64,000 nt of DNA from a bacterium (GCA_028277985.1 JANQFG010000249.1:29877-93876), one strand, 5' to 3'. Positions 33,598 to 42,437 are shown, numbered from the stretch's first letter. A program made the numbers and translations. The notes: generated by a model from the letters alone, not told the origin.

Positions 33598-36363
33598 TCA
33601 CTTGGCTACAGTGACATTCCCCTCGCCATGCTGAAGGGCGAGGCGGACGATCTCCTGCTGCTCTTCCTTGTGGATACGGAGGGAGCCGGTGGCCGGGCTC
33701 GCGCTCGCCTCCCGTCCGACATACCGGACCGGCACGATCGGAAATCGTTCCAGAAGACGGGGAAACATGAAGGTCCAGGCCCCCCGGTTCTGCGGTTCCT
33801 CCTGTGCCCAGATCACCTGGTCGATATCTCCGTATCTCGACTGTATCGCGTCCATCCCATTCTCGTTGAACGGGTACAGTTGCTCGATGCGTACCAGGGC
33901 CACGTCGTCCACACCGGCAGCCTCCCGTTGCTCCTGTAGATCGTAGTACACCTTTCCCGTGCAGAGAACCAGGCGTCGTGCCTTTGCAGGCGGGTGAGGA
34001 TCGTCGAGTATCTCGCGAAAGCTCCCGCCGATCAATTCTTCGGTCGGCGAGACGCACATAGGGTGGCGCAGCAGGCTCTTTGGAGACATGATGATGAGCG
34101 GACGCCGGAAGCTGTGCTTCATCTGTCTTCGCAGCGAGTGGAAATACTGAGCCGGTGTGGTGAGATTGCACACCTGGATGTTGTCCTCGGCGCAGGCCGC
34201 AAGGTATCGCTCCAGGTAGGCGTTCGAGTGTTCAGGCCCCTGCCCCTCGTACCCGTGTGGAAGCAGCATCACGAGGCCGCTCGTCCGCTGCCACTTCGAT
34301 TCCGAACTCACGATGAACTGATCGATGATGACCTGCGCACCGTTCGCAAAGTCTCCGAACTGGGCCTCCCAGATGACGAGCTTCATCGGATCGGACAGGG
34401 AATAGCCGTATTCGAATCCCAGGACGGCCGCCTCGGACAGCATGCTGTTGTAGGCGCCGAATTTGGGTTGGTCTGGCGCGAGATGGTTGAGGGGAATATG
34501 CGGCTCCTGAGAATGCGTATCGTGCCAGACGGCGTGACGATGGGAGAAGGTCCCCCGAGCGCTGTCCTGGCCGCTCAACCGCACAGGAGTGCCTTCAAGA
34601 AGTAGGGTGCCGAACGCGAGAAGCTCGGCCGTGGCCCAATCGACGTCTCCCCCCTCCTTTACTGTCCGGAAGACCTGTGGAAGCCTTCGAGCGACCTTCG
34701 GGTTCAGGTTGAAGCCGTCCGGGATGGTCGTGATCGCCTTGGCAACCCGTACCAGGTCGCCATGCTTCACCTGGGTGGAGACGCAGTCGTAGCAGTAGGG
34801 GTTGTTCAGGCCTCGCCACAGGTCCTCAAATGCCTGTACGCCCAGGTCGGGGCGTGCCTCCTTGACGTATTCATAGGCCTGCTCGAGCCTGGACTTGAAT
34901 TCCGCCGCAAGGGTATCCGCTTCTTCCTCGGTCAGATCTCCGCTCTCGATCAATTGCTTGGTGTAGAGCTTGCGCACAGACGGGCGGTCCTTGATCTTCC
35001 GGTAAAGGACGGGCTGGGTGTACATCGGCTCGTCTGCCTCGTTGTGGCCGTGCCTCCGGTAGCAGACTGCGTCCACGACTACGTCCCTGTGGAATTCCTG
35101 CCGGAATCGAAGTGCAAGCTCCATGGCGTAGACGACCGCCTCGGGATCGTCTCCGTTCACATGGAAGATCGGGGCCTCGATCATTTTGGCCACGTCACTC
35201 GCGTATTTCGTGGAGTGGGCATCCCGGGGGAGAGTGGTGAAGCCGATCTGGTTGTTCACGATCAGGTGCAGGGTTCCGCCCGTGGTGTACCCCTCGAGCT
35301 GGGACAGGTTCAGGGTTTCGGCTACGAGACCCTGGCCCGAGAAGGCAGCCTCTCCATGAATGAGAAGCGGGAGCACCTTGGTCCTGGTCTCGAGGTCCTT
35401 GCGCTGCCTCTGCTTGGCCCGCGCCCGTCCCTGGACGACCGGATCGACCGCCTCGAGGTGGCTCGGGTTCGAAGTCAGCGTGATGTGGACGTTCTTGCCC
35501 TTCGCGTTGACATGGTCCGAGGTGTAGCCGCGATGATACTTGACGTCTCCGTCTCCACCCACCGTGTCGGGAAGGAAGTTCCCTTCGAACTCGGAGAAGA
35601 TCTCTGAATAAGACTTGTCCAGAATGTTTACCAGCACATTGAGCCGGCCCCGGTGGGCCATGCCCATGACGATCTCTTCGAGGCCGAGATCCGGGGCGAG
35701 CTCCACAGTCTCGTGGAGCCCGGCGATGACCGATTCCCCTCCCTCGAGAGAAAACCTCTTCTGCCCCAGGTAGCGGCTGTGGGAGAAGTTCTCGAACAGC
35801 TCCGCATCGATCAGGCACCTCAAAATGGCCATCTTCCGCTCCCGGCCGAGCTCGGGCCGGTTGCGAACGGGCTCCATTCTCGACTGGAGCCACCTTCGAA
35901 TGCTCACGTCCTGGATGTGCAGGTACTCGACGCCGATCGATCGGCAGTACGTGTCCCGGAGGATCGCGATGATCTCGCGCAGGGGTGCCCGCTGCGGGCC
36001 TCCGAGGTGGCCGGTGTCGAAGACCCTGTCCAGGTCCGATTCGGTGAAGTCGAACTCCTTGAGCTCGAGCTGGGGATGGCTCTTGGGGTTGTTACCGAGT
36101 GGGTCGAGCTGCGCGATCACATGCCCTTGGTCCCGGTAGTTGTAGATCAGACTGGCCACCTGGGACTGGTCGCTCGCCTGGTCGGAAGCAACGCAGTTTC
36201 GGGGGCACATGGCCATCTCGAACCCCTGGAAGAACATCTGCCATTCCTGGCTTACCGAGGCAGGATCCGTCCGCCACTGCTCGTAAAGAGCCTCGACAAA
36301 GTCGGCATTCGCAATCACGGCCGCCGAACCGGACGACCCTGGATCGTGGGGTGGGGCAGACAC
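33598..36363 (-). CDS. sucA: 2-oxoglutarate dehydrogenase E1
   Basis: The 921-residue thiamine-diphosphate enzyme decarboxylates 2-oxoglutarate and passes the succinyl group to SucB, completing the oxidative TCA cycle. Recognisable parts are the N-terminal FVEALYEQWRTDPASVSQEW, the active-site stretch GMAHRGRLNVL, HGEAAFSGQGLVAETLNLSQ with NNQIGFTT, and a C-terminal transketolase-like domain with MLLPHGYEGQGPEHSNAYLE. Length is close to the 933 residues of the E. coli enzyme. The start is a GTG at 36363 preceded by AAGGAGG at seven bases. It leads the group with sucB and lpdA, although a 440-bp repeat-bearing gap follows it. Confidence 0.96.
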   Translation of the reverse strand: MSAPPHDPGSSGSAAVIANADFVEALYEQWRTDPASVSQEWQMFFQGFEMAMCPRNCVASDQASDQSQVASLIYNYRDQGHVIAQLDPLGNNPKSHPQLELKEFDFTESDLDRVFDTGHLGGPQRAPLREIIAILRDTYCRSIGVEYLHIQDVSIRRWLQSRMEPVRNRPELGRERKMAILRCLIDAELFENFSHSRYLGQKRFSLEGGESVIAGLHETVELAPDLGLEEIVMGMAHRGRLNVLVNILDKSYSEIFSEFEGNFLPDTVGGDGDVKYHRGYTSDHVNAKGKNVHITLTSNPSHLEAVDPVVQGRARAKQRQRKDLETRTKVLPLLIHGEAAFSGQGLVAETLNLSQLEGYTTGGTLHLIVNNQIGFTTLPRDAHSTKYASDVAKMIEAPIFHVNGDDPEAVVYAMELALRFRQEFHRDVVVDAVCYRRHGHNEADEPMYTQPVLYRKIKDRPSVRKLYTKQLIESGDLTEEEADTLAAEFKSRLEQAYEYVKEARPDLGVQAFEDLWRGLNNPYCYDCVSTQVKHGDLVRVAKAITTIPDGFNLNPKVARRLPQVFRTVKEGGDVDWATAELLAFGTLLLEGTPVRLSGQDSARGTFSHRHAVWHDTHSQEPHIPLNHLAPDQPKFGAYNSMLSEAAVLGFEYGYSLSDPMKLVIWEAQFGDFANGAQVIIDQFIVSSESKWQRTSGLVMLLPHGYEGQGPEHSNAYLERYLAACAEDNIQVCNLTTPAQYFHSLRRQMKHSFRRPLIIMSPKSLLRHPMCVSPTEELIGGSFREILDDPHPPAKARRLVLCTGKVYYDLQEQREAAGVDDVALVRIEQLYPFNENGMDAIQSRYGDIDQVIWAQEEPQNRGAWTFMFPRLLERFPIVPVRYVGREASASPATGSLRIHKEEQQEIVRLALQHGEGNVTVAK

Positions 36364-36619
36364 GGGCTGGCCTCCTTCGCCTTGCTTCTTGGATTCTTCG
36401 ACTCGGAAAACTCGAGCATCCCGGGACGGGAGCTTCCTGGAGTTCGGACGAGAAGATCGAAACGGAATTCCGCTCGACCTTCCCTATAAGATGGTTCGTC
36501 CAGGGAAAAGGTTACGTAGATTTCAGCTTTGTTGTCAACCAGTTAGGGGAGTATTCCTGCTCATCCAGGCCTGCGGGGTTCCGGTTGGAGACGAGCCTAG
36601 CCATGGATTCAGAAAACGC
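36364..36619. other. divergent intergenic region, sucA side
   Basis: This part of the 403-bp gap between sucA and the TetR gene has no supported gene. It should hold the sucA promoter on the minus strand, but no convincing -35/-10 pair stands out. A 100-codon plus-strand frame across it (36389-36691) lacks a ribosome site and resembles nothing. Confidence 0.4.
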
Positions 36620-36670
36620 TTGACAGGTGGACATCGGCTTGGTAACCTTTGGTTACTAACCAATGGTTAC
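36620..36670 (+). promoter_or_regulatory. promoter with overlapping palindromic operator
   Basis: TTGACA (36620-36625), a 17-base spacer and TAACCT (36643-36648) form a good sigma-70 promoter pointing at the TetR gene. The -10 box lies inside a palindromic block (36639-36670): GTAACC-TTTGG-TTAC, immediately followed by TAACCA-A-TGGTTA, a perfect 13-base palindrome with a one-base centre. This is the expected layout for an autoregulated TetR repressor that blocks its own promoter and that of the dehydratase-like operon behind it. Confidence 0.6.
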
Positions 36671-36766
36671 TTTCATAACTGTTTTATCTGAAAAGCTTTC
36701 TTTTAAAGCCTACCAAAAAGCTCTGCATATGAGGTAAAACGCGTTTCATTCTCGGCAGGGGTCTTC

Positions 36767-37411
36767 ATGCCCGTTCCGTCCAACCACCGAAAGAACCGTA
36801 CCAAAAACCGCCGTAACGAGGTTCTGGACGCGGCCCGGGATCTCTTCTTTGTACACGGTTACCACGGCACCACCGTCGAGCAGATCGCCACGCGCGCGGG
36901 CTACAGCAAGCGGACCGTGTATCTGGATTTCCTGAACAAGGATGAGCTCTTCATCACCCTTTGTGCAGAGGGCGGCGAACGTTTGTTCGAGAGACTGAAT
37001 CAAATCCCTCGGGAGGGCATATCCTTCGAGTCGGCCATCGATCAGTTCGTCCGGGCCTACATCGAGTTTTCCCGTGACCACGGAGAGTACTATCGCATGA
37101 TCTTCAGCGAGGCCACTCCGGAGATCATCTCGAACTGCTCGGAGGAGCTTCGAGCGAGGCTCGACGGGGTCGAGCGGGCCTGTCTGGGCGTTCTAGTGGA
37201 CTGGTCGGAGCGTGCCATGGACGAGGGCATCATTCCAAAGATCGATCCCTGGGAAGCGGCCGTTGCCTTCTTCGGTACGGCCACCGGGATCATCCAGCTT
37301 TTTCGAGGAATCCAGGTCATCTTCTCCAGGGAGGCGCTCGAATCGATCGTTCGCAAGACGACCTGGACACTGTGGAGGGGACTCACCGCAATGCAAGAGC
37401 CAGTAAGCTGA
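36767..37411 (+). CDS. TetR-family transcriptional regulator
   Basis: The 214-residue protein has an N-terminal TetR helix-turn-helix (about residues 20-65: RRNEVLDAARDLFFVHGYHG, TTVEQIATRAGYSKRTVYLDF) and a helical ligand-binding domain. It most likely represses its own promoter, where two palindromes overlap the -10 box about 120 bp upstream, and the 2-hydroxyacyl-CoA-dehydratase-like operon that begins 20 bp after its stop. The inducer is probably an acyl-CoA or other pathway intermediate, as for many TetR proteins near CoA-thioester genes, but this is inference. The ATG is at 36767. Confidence 0.88.
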   Translation: MPVPSNHRKNRTKNRRNEVLDAARDLFFVHGYHGTTVEQIATRAGYSKRTVYLDFLNKDELFITLCAEGGERLFERLNQIPREGISFESAIDQFVRAYIEFSRDHGEYYRMIFSEATPEIISNCSEELRARLDGVERACLGVLVDWSERAMDEGIIPKIDPWEAAVAFFGTATGIIQLFRGIQVIFSREALESIVRKTTWTLWRGLTAMQEPVS

Positions 37412-37430
37412 TGGCAACATAGGAGGCGAG

Positions 37431-38600
37431 ATGGCTGAAGAAATCCTGCGTGAAGTGAACGGACTCATCCGCGGCATCAGCAATCGACACGTGGATGAAT
37501 GGAAATCCTCGGGCAAGCCGGTGGTCGGCTATTTCTGCCACTACGTTCCCCGGGAAGTGATCATGGCAACCGGAGCCCTTCCCCTGCGGCTGCGCGGCGC
37601 AGGCTCGGAGGACTCCTCGTCCGGTGACGCCTACCTGAGCAGCCGGCTCTGCACCTTTGCCCGACATGTGATGAGCCTGGCCATCGACGGGCACTACGAT
37701 TTCCTCGACGGGGAGGTTTCGTCGAACTCGTGCGATCACGTGCGGCGGTCGGCGGATGTTTTTCGCAAGAAGACGGGGATTCAATTCCACGGGTTCCTGT
37801 CGATCCCGCGGAATCCGCGGGAGAGCCTTTACGGCTACTACCTGGAAGAGCTCAAGAAGCTTCTCTCAGGGCTGGAGGAGCATTTCGGGGTGAAGGCCGG
37901 TGAGGACGAGCTCCGGGAGGCGATCCGTCAGATCAACGCGAATCGGGATCGGCTCCGCACCATCAACGAAATGCGGGCCGAGGAGAAGCCGAAGCTGAGC
38001 GGTGCAGAGGCTCTCTCCATCCACATCGCCTCCCAGGTGATGCCGCCCGAGGCGTTCCAGGATCTGGCGGACCGGCTGATCGAGGCGCTCAAGGAGCGGC
38101 CGGGCATAGACACGAGCCGGGGGCGTCTGGTCATGGTGGGCGCCGAGCTGGACGAGCCGGAGTACATCGAGGCGATCGAGAGCCAGGGGGCGCTGGTGGT
38201 CGGCGACCTGCTCTGCTTCGGCGGTCGATCGGTGCTTGCACCCCTCGATGAGAATGCAGCGGATCCCCTGGACGAGATCGGCCGGTCCTACTTCTTCAGC
38301 GCCTCCTGTGCGAGGATGATCGGCGACTTTCCGAAGAGGTGGGACGAGCTCACCGAGCTGTATTCAAAGGTCCGCGGCGACGGGGTGGTCTTCGAGAGGA
38401 TCATCTTCTGCGATCCGTGGGGTGCGGACCTGCACAACATCATGCACCGGATCGAGAAGGAGAACACATTCCCTCTGCTCTCGTTGACCCGGGAATACAA
38501 CATCGTGCCAACGGGCCAGGTGAAGACAAGGGTGCAGGCCTTTCTCGAAAAGATCGAAATCGCCAAGGCCCAGAAAGCGGCCGCAGGAGGTGAGAGATGA
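37431..38600 (+). CDS. 2-hydroxyacyl-CoA dehydratase / benzoyl-CoA reductase-like subunit (first)
   Basis: The 389-residue protein belongs to the family that includes 2-hydroxyglutaryl-CoA dehydratase HgdA/HgdB and benzoyl-CoA reductase BcrB/BcrC. Conserved features are GYFCHYVPREVIMATGALPLR, the Cys-bearing SSRLCTFARHVM and SSNSCDHVRR, which supply Fe-S cluster ligands, and a C-terminal IIFCDPWGADLHNIM. These enzymes accept a single very low-potential electron from an ATP-driven activase and perform radical dehydration or ring reduction. The next gene overlaps by four bases (ATGA) and encodes the partner subunit, and an activase follows. The substrate is unknown; adjacent ACS-like and SCP2-like genes are unusual for the classic pathways. 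Confidence 0.85.
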   Translation: MAEEILREVNGLIRGISNRHVDEWKSSGKPVVGYFCHYVPREVIMATGALPLRLRGAGSEDSSSGDAYLSSRLCTFARHVMSLAIDGHYDFLDGEVSSNSCDHVRRSADVFRKKTGIQFHGFLSIPRNPRESLYGYYLEELKKLLSGLEEHFGVKAGEDELREAIRQINANRDRLRTINEMRAEEKPKLSGAEALSIHIASQVMPPEAFQDLADRLIEALKERPGIDTSRGRLVMVGAELDEPEYIEAIESQGALVVGDLLCFGGRSVLAPLDENAADPLDEIGRSYFFSASCARMIGDFPKRWDELTELYSKVRGDGVVFERIIFCDPWGADLHNIMHRIEKENTFPLLSLTREYNIVPTGQVKTRVQAFLEKIEIAKAQKAAAGGER

Positions 38601-39898
38601 ACCGACACGACATCATCAACATGAGGGAGTGGCGGGAACTTTTCGAAGCGCTACCGGTCGTGCAGGGATTCTTCGGCGGTGACCCGGACAGTCACGGCAT
38701 CAATGAGCTTCTTCGAAACGTCGGCGTGTACATGGAAGAGATGCTCGCCCATGCGGATGACGGCAAGCCCTTTGTCTGGTACAACCTCGGTTTCAACTCC
38801 GAGCTGATCTGGGCCCTGGAGGGCGTCCACCCGATCACGATCGAGATTCTCGGCGCGTTGCACAGCACCATATGCAACAGCCAGAATACGCTCGATTTCA
38901 TCGACGAAGCCCAGGCGGTGGGCATCCCGGCCGACTGTTGTTCGGCGGACAAGCTTTCCATCGGTGCCATTCATAGAGGACTCTACCCGAAGCCGGCCTG
39001 CTCGGTGGGCATCAACACGCCCTGCGACGCACAGGTCTTGGCCACGCAGGTCATGGCAGAGCTGGGCGAGGCCCCCTTCTTCGCCATTGATGTGCCCTAC
39101 TACCACGAAGAGGAAACGATCCACCACGTGGCAGGCCAGCTCAAGGAACTGATTCCCTTCCTGGAGGAGAACACGGGCCGTAAGATGGACTATGACCGGC
39201 TGCGGGAAGCCTGCAACCTGTCCAATCAGATGGCCGAGAACCTCTGGGAGTGGCTGGACTGGCGCAAGCAGGTGCCCCTCACCCAGTCGAGCAAGCTCGT
39301 GGGCTTCACACTCCTCATGCAGATCCTCTTCACGGGATCCCAGAAGGGCGTTGATGTCACAGAAGGCTGGCTCCGCGAGGCCAGGGAGCGCACCCAGAGG
39401 GGAGAGGAGTACTTCGAAGAGCGGGCCCGTGCGGTCTGGTACCAGGACGCGGTCTGGACCGACCTTCAGATCTACGACTGGTTCGAGCGTGAGCTCGGCC
39501 TGACCGTCCCGGTGGACATCTTCGGCTTCTACGCAAACGAGGGCGTGATCGACACGAGCACCCCGGACACGATGCTCTACGGGCTGGCACGCAAGCTGGT
39601 CAACTGCCATCCCATGGCCCGACAGTTCCGCGGAGACATCGACTTCTACGTGAAGGACTTCATGCACATGGTCGACGCCTTCAAGGCGGATTGCTGCATC
39701 TTTGCAGGCCACATCGCCTGCAAGCACGCCTGGGGTGGGATCGGCCTTTTCAAGGAGGCGTGCCGAAAAGCAGACATTCCCCTGCTGGTGTTCGAGTTCG
39801 ACATGTTCGACCCACGCATCACGTCGTATGAAGATGTGTATTTCGAGGTAGAGAGGTTTGTTAACGAGATCGTAGTGCCCCGCAAGCAGCGAGGATGA
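38597..39898 (+). CDS. 2-hydroxyacyl-CoA dehydratase / benzoyl-CoA reductase-like subunit (second)
   Basis: This 433-residue protein is the partner of the preceding subunit and belongs to the same family. It has WYNLGFNSELIWALEGVHPI near the start, the Cys-rich segment ADCCSADKLSIGAI, CSVGINTPCDAQV, and near the end KADCCIFAGHIACKHAWG and LVFEFDMFDPR, all typical of the BcrB/HgdA-type subunit. Cysteines in these stretches should hold a 4Fe-4S cluster at the active site. It overlaps the first subunit gene by four bases, which supports a 1:1 complex. An 83-bp gap with an inverted repeat separates it from the activase gene. Confidence 0.85.
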   Translation: MNRHDIINMREWRELFEALPVVQGFFGGDPDSHGINELLRNVGVYMEEMLAHADDGKPFVWYNLGFNSELIWALEGVHPITIEILGALHSTICNSQNTLDFIDEAQAVGIPADCCSADKLSIGAIHRGLYPKPACSVGINTPCDAQVLATQVMAELGEAPFFAIDVPYYHEEETIHHVAGQLKELIPFLEENTGRKMDYDRLREACNLSNQMAENLWEWLDWRKQVPLTQSSKLVGFTLLMQILFTGSQKGVDVTEGWLREARERTQRGEEYFEERARAVWYQDAVWTDLQIYDWFERELGLTVPVDIFGFYANEGVIDTSTPDTMLYGLARKLVNCHPMARQFRGDIDFYVKDFMHMVDAFKADCCIFAGHIACKHAWGGIGLFKEACRKADIPLLVFEFDMFDPRITSYEDVYFEVERFVNEIVVPRKQRG

Positions 39899-39910
39899 CA
39901 GCGGTCGTTT

Positions 39911-39966
39911 GCCCGCATATTGCACGGCTCTCGTGACGAAGTATGGTGCCAATATGCGGGCGAGAG
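39911..39966 (+). promoter_or_regulatory. inverted repeat between dehydratase and activase genes
   Basis: GCCCGCATATTG (39911-39922) and CAATATGCGGGC (39950-39961) form a perfect 12-bp stem with a 27-base loop. A competing pair, CTCTCG (39928-39933) with CGAGAG (39961-39966), shares one base with it. There is no U-tract, so it is more likely an mRNA processing, stability or translation element than a terminator; the activase ATG follows at 39982. Confidence 0.5.
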
Positions 39967-39981
39967 TAACGGAGAAGAGAC

Positions 39982-40782
39982 ATGGGGATTACAGCAGGAG
40001 TGGACATCGGATCGACCGCCTCGAAGGCGGTGATTCTCGTCGATCGAAAACCAGCCGCACAGATCATTGGACCGAGTTCTACCAACCCCAAGCGCACGGC
40101 ACAGGAGATCTACGACAAGGCCCTGGCAGATGCGGGCGTGAAAGCCTCGGACGTTTCCTACATCGTGGGCACGGGCTACGGCAGGACCCAGGTGGAGTTC
40201 GCCACGAAGAACATCTCCGAGATTACCTGCCATGGACGGGGTGCTCACTTCCTGATTCCGTCGGTGCGCACGGTCATCGATGTGGGCGGACAGGACACGA
40301 AGGCGATTTGTGTCGATTCGCAGGGAAACCTGCTCGATTTCGCTATGAACGACAAGTGCGCTGCAGGCACCGGCAGGTTCCTCGAGGCCATGTCCCGGTC
40401 GATGGAAGTCCCGCTCGGGGACATGGAGAAGCATTATTTCGGTGATGGGGATCCGTGCACGATCACTTCCATGTGCAGCGTTTTCGCGGAGAGCGAAGTG
40501 ATCAACCTGATCAACGACGGGGTGCAGCTTCCCCGGATCATGAAGGGGCTGCTCCAGTCGCTGTCCGTCCGAGTTGCATCGCTCACGCATCGACTGGGTG
40601 TCGTGGAAGACGTCGTGATGACCGGTGGCGTGGCCAAGAACCAGGGGGTGCAGGACGCGATCGAGAAGAAGCTGAAGATCCAGATGCAGCGCTTCAACGG
40701 CGCGGACCCTCAACTGGCGGGCGCCCTGGGGGCGGCCCTGATTGCCGCCGACTTCGCGGAAGGAACGGAACTGGGATCCTAA
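39982..40782 (+). CDS. ATP-dependent activase (BadF/BcrA/HgdC family)
   Basis: The 266-residue protein is the activator that injects a low-potential electron into the dehydratase-like complex at the cost of ATP. It has the ASKHA phosphate loop GVDIGSTASKAV, the second motif IDVGGQDTKAI, and cysteines C126 (NDKCAAGTGRFLE) and C165 (SMCSVFAES), which correspond to the ligands that hold one 4Fe-4S cluster between two subunits in HgdC. It is the single-subunit (HgdC) type, not the two-subunit BcrA/BcrD type of Thauera. The ATG at 39982 has GGAGA upstream. Confidence 0.92.
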   Translation: MGITAGVDIGSTASKAVILVDRKPAAQIIGPSSTNPKRTAQEIYDKALADAGVKASDVSYIVGTGYGRTQVEFATKNISEITCHGRGAHFLIPSVRTVIDVGGQDTKAICVDSQGNLLDFAMNDKCAAGTGRFLEAMSRSMEVPLGDMEKHYFGDGDPCTITSMCSVFAESEVINLINDGVQLPRIMKGLLQSLSVRVASLTHRLGVVEDVVMTGGVAKNQGVQDAIEKKLKIQMQRFNGADPQLAGALGAALIAADFAEGTELGS

Positions 40783-40840
40783 CGGAAAAGGGATCAGGCC
40801 CTACCGAAACCCCTGCAACGGCCGTCATGCCTGCGGAGCT

Positions 40841-40868
40841 TGCCCCCGCAGTCTGTAGGCGGGGGGCA
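40841..40868. repeat. short GC-rich hairpin
   Basis: TGCCCCCGC (40841-40849) and GCGGGGGGCA (40859-40868) can pair around a nine-base loop in the gap after the activase gene. The surrounding words (GGCCGTCATGCCTGCGG, GGAATCC) resemble dispersed proteobacterial intergenic repeats. There is no U-tract. Confidence 0.4.
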
Positions 40869-40908
40869 GGAATCCCTCGGCTTCTACTGGCCATAGGGAG
40901 AAGCGCAA

Positions 40909-41727
40909 GTGACCGGCGAACCGGAAACCAACGAGTCGGGTGTAGATCTCGACACACAAAAGCAGAACGTCGTGGCCGATATGGCACCCATTGTCGGCCG
41001 GGTGCGGGAGTTCCTCTCGGACAGGGCGGGTGTGACCGCATCCTGTGATGCGCCCTTCGATGTGTCAACGCTCTCCGAGAGGTTCGGATTCTCCGAGAAG
41101 CGAAAGGGTAGCCCCGAGGTCATCCTGGGCGAGGACGTGGCGGTGGAGCTAGGGCACCCTTCGACCGCGTCGCAGGTGATCGTTCTGCTCAGCCATCAAC
41201 CCGACCTGGTCCAGTCCGGGCGGATTTCGATCGTGGGCCCGGACCTCGATGAGATGGACGGCGGGGGCCGCCACCCCTTTGCACAGGTGGTGATGCTCTC
41301 CGTGAAGCCGGATCAGACACCGGATCCGTTTGAGATCGACAACACCCAGTACCTGATGCACCGGCTGTCCGGGTACATGGTGCGCTCCGTGCCCGGAAGG
41401 CTCTGGGTGCGTATCAGCAAATCGGGGAAGGCTGCCGGGTTGACCCTCAAGACCGTGGGTTCTGCCCTGATCGCGGCCTACACCCGAGATTTTGAGGTGA
41501 TCGAGGGGGCGGAGGTGGTTTTCGTCACTTCGAGTTCCGACGATGTGAACGCCTTGTCGCAGATTTCCACGGAGGTGAACATCCTTGCCGGGCGCCACAA
41601 GAAACTGGCCCTAGGCGTGGACGGCGAGGTGGAGTGCCAGGATCTCAATTGTGACACCTGCGATGAGCAGCCGGTGTGCGACAGCCTACGCGACATCGTG
41701 ATCAAGAGGAGGAGTAAAGACAAATGA
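40909..41727 (+). CDS. acetyl-CoA synthase (CODH/ACS beta)-like protein
   Basis: The 272-residue protein resembles part of the acetyl-CoA synthase beta subunit (CdhC/AcsB): VQSGRISIVGPDLDEMDGGG followed by HPFAQVVMLSV matches the IVGPDLDEM segment of that enzyme. It is far shorter than AcsB and lacks the A-cluster domain that I know. A cysteine group near the C-terminus (C-x4-C-x2-C-x5-C in VECQDLNCDTCDEQPVCDSL) could bind an Fe-S cluster. It may be a binding or scaffold protein for the neighbouring activase/dehydratase system. The GTG start at 40909 follows a GGGAGAAG site, and the stop overlaps the next gene (ATGA). Function is open. Confidence 0.6.
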   Translation: MTGEPETNESGVDLDTQKQNVVADMAPIVGRVREFLSDRAGVTASCDAPFDVSTLSERFGFSEKRKGSPEVILGEDVAVELGHPSTASQVIVLLSHQPDLVQSGRISIVGPDLDEMDGGGRHPFAQVVMLSVKPDQTPDPFEIDNTQYLMHRLSGYMVRSVPGRLWVRISKSGKAAGLTLKTVGSALIAAYTRDFEVIEGAEVVFVTSSSDDVNALSQISTEVNILAGRHKKLALGVDGEVECQDLNCDTCDEQPVCDSLRDIVIKRRSKDK

Positions 41728-42389
41728 CCGGATCGGCCACGCCAGAGACCACGGTGATCCTTTCATCCTTCCTCAAAAGGCTCGAGGGCCTGGAAGAGAT
41801 CGTAAGGATCGTAATGTCCCACTATCGGATGAGCGCCCGGTTCACGTTCCGAGGATCATCCGAGACCAACGTGCTGATGGATTTCACCAAGTCGCCGGCC
41901 CAGGTGTCGATCGAGAACGGGACCACGGCCGGGACCGTCTACGCCGCGATCGACGGCGACATCATGCACGAGGTCTTTCTGGACCGCAAGAAAGCAGGGG
42001 TAGCAGTGGGCAGACGGGAACTGCTCCTGAAGGGCCCGGTGATCGCCTTTTCCAAGATCATCCCGCTCTTCGACATCGCCCCGGTGCTCTACAGAGAACA
42101 CCTTGCGGATATCGGTTACGGAAACTTCTCGCGGCAGGTAGGAACTGCGTTGTCAAAGGAGGACATCATGAGCGGCCAGGTTTTCAAGGGGGATCCCATT
42201 CCTCTCGTCGAAATGTCGGGTCTCGAGAAGTTCGGATCCAAGGTCATCAATGGTCTCGCCTATGGAATGGGCTATCTCGTCGGCTTGCTGAGGTATCGCC
42301 TGTTCAAGAAGCTGAGCCTGTTCGGCGTGCTCTCCGAGATGTCCCGTGGCCTGGAGGCTGCCACACCCCCCGAGGTGAAAGACGCCTAG
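41724..42389 (+). CDS. possible SCP2-like lipid-binding protein
   Basis: The 221-residue protein has a central region (about residues 35-105: RFTFRGSSETNVLMDFTKSP, AAIDGDIMHEVFLDRKKAG, RRELLLKGP) whose alternating pattern resembles the SCP2 sterol-carrier fold, which binds lipids or acyl-CoA. A hydrophobic segment near residue 180 (GLAYGMGYLVGLLRYRLF) may contact the membrane. It overlaps the ACS-like gene by four bases and closes the TetR-controlled operon; a perfect 24-bp inverted repeat follows 49 bp later. If it binds acyl-CoA it could present a hydrophobic substrate to the reductase. The family assignment is tentative. Confidence 0.5.
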   Translation: MTGSATPETTVILSSFLKRLEGLEEIVRIVMSHYRMSARFTFRGSSETNVLMDFTKSPAQVSIENGTTAGTVYAAIDGDIMHEVFLDRKKAGVAVGRRELLLKGPVIAFSKIIPLFDIAPVLYREHLADIGYGNFSRQVGTALSKEDIMSGQVFKGDPIPLVEMSGLEKFGSKVINGLAYGMGYLVGLLRYRLFKKLSLFGVLSEMSRGLEAATPPEVKDA

Positions 42390-42437
42390 GGCCCTCTGAA
42401 GCTCAGGGCCCGCCCAACCCGGCAGGCTCTGCCCATT

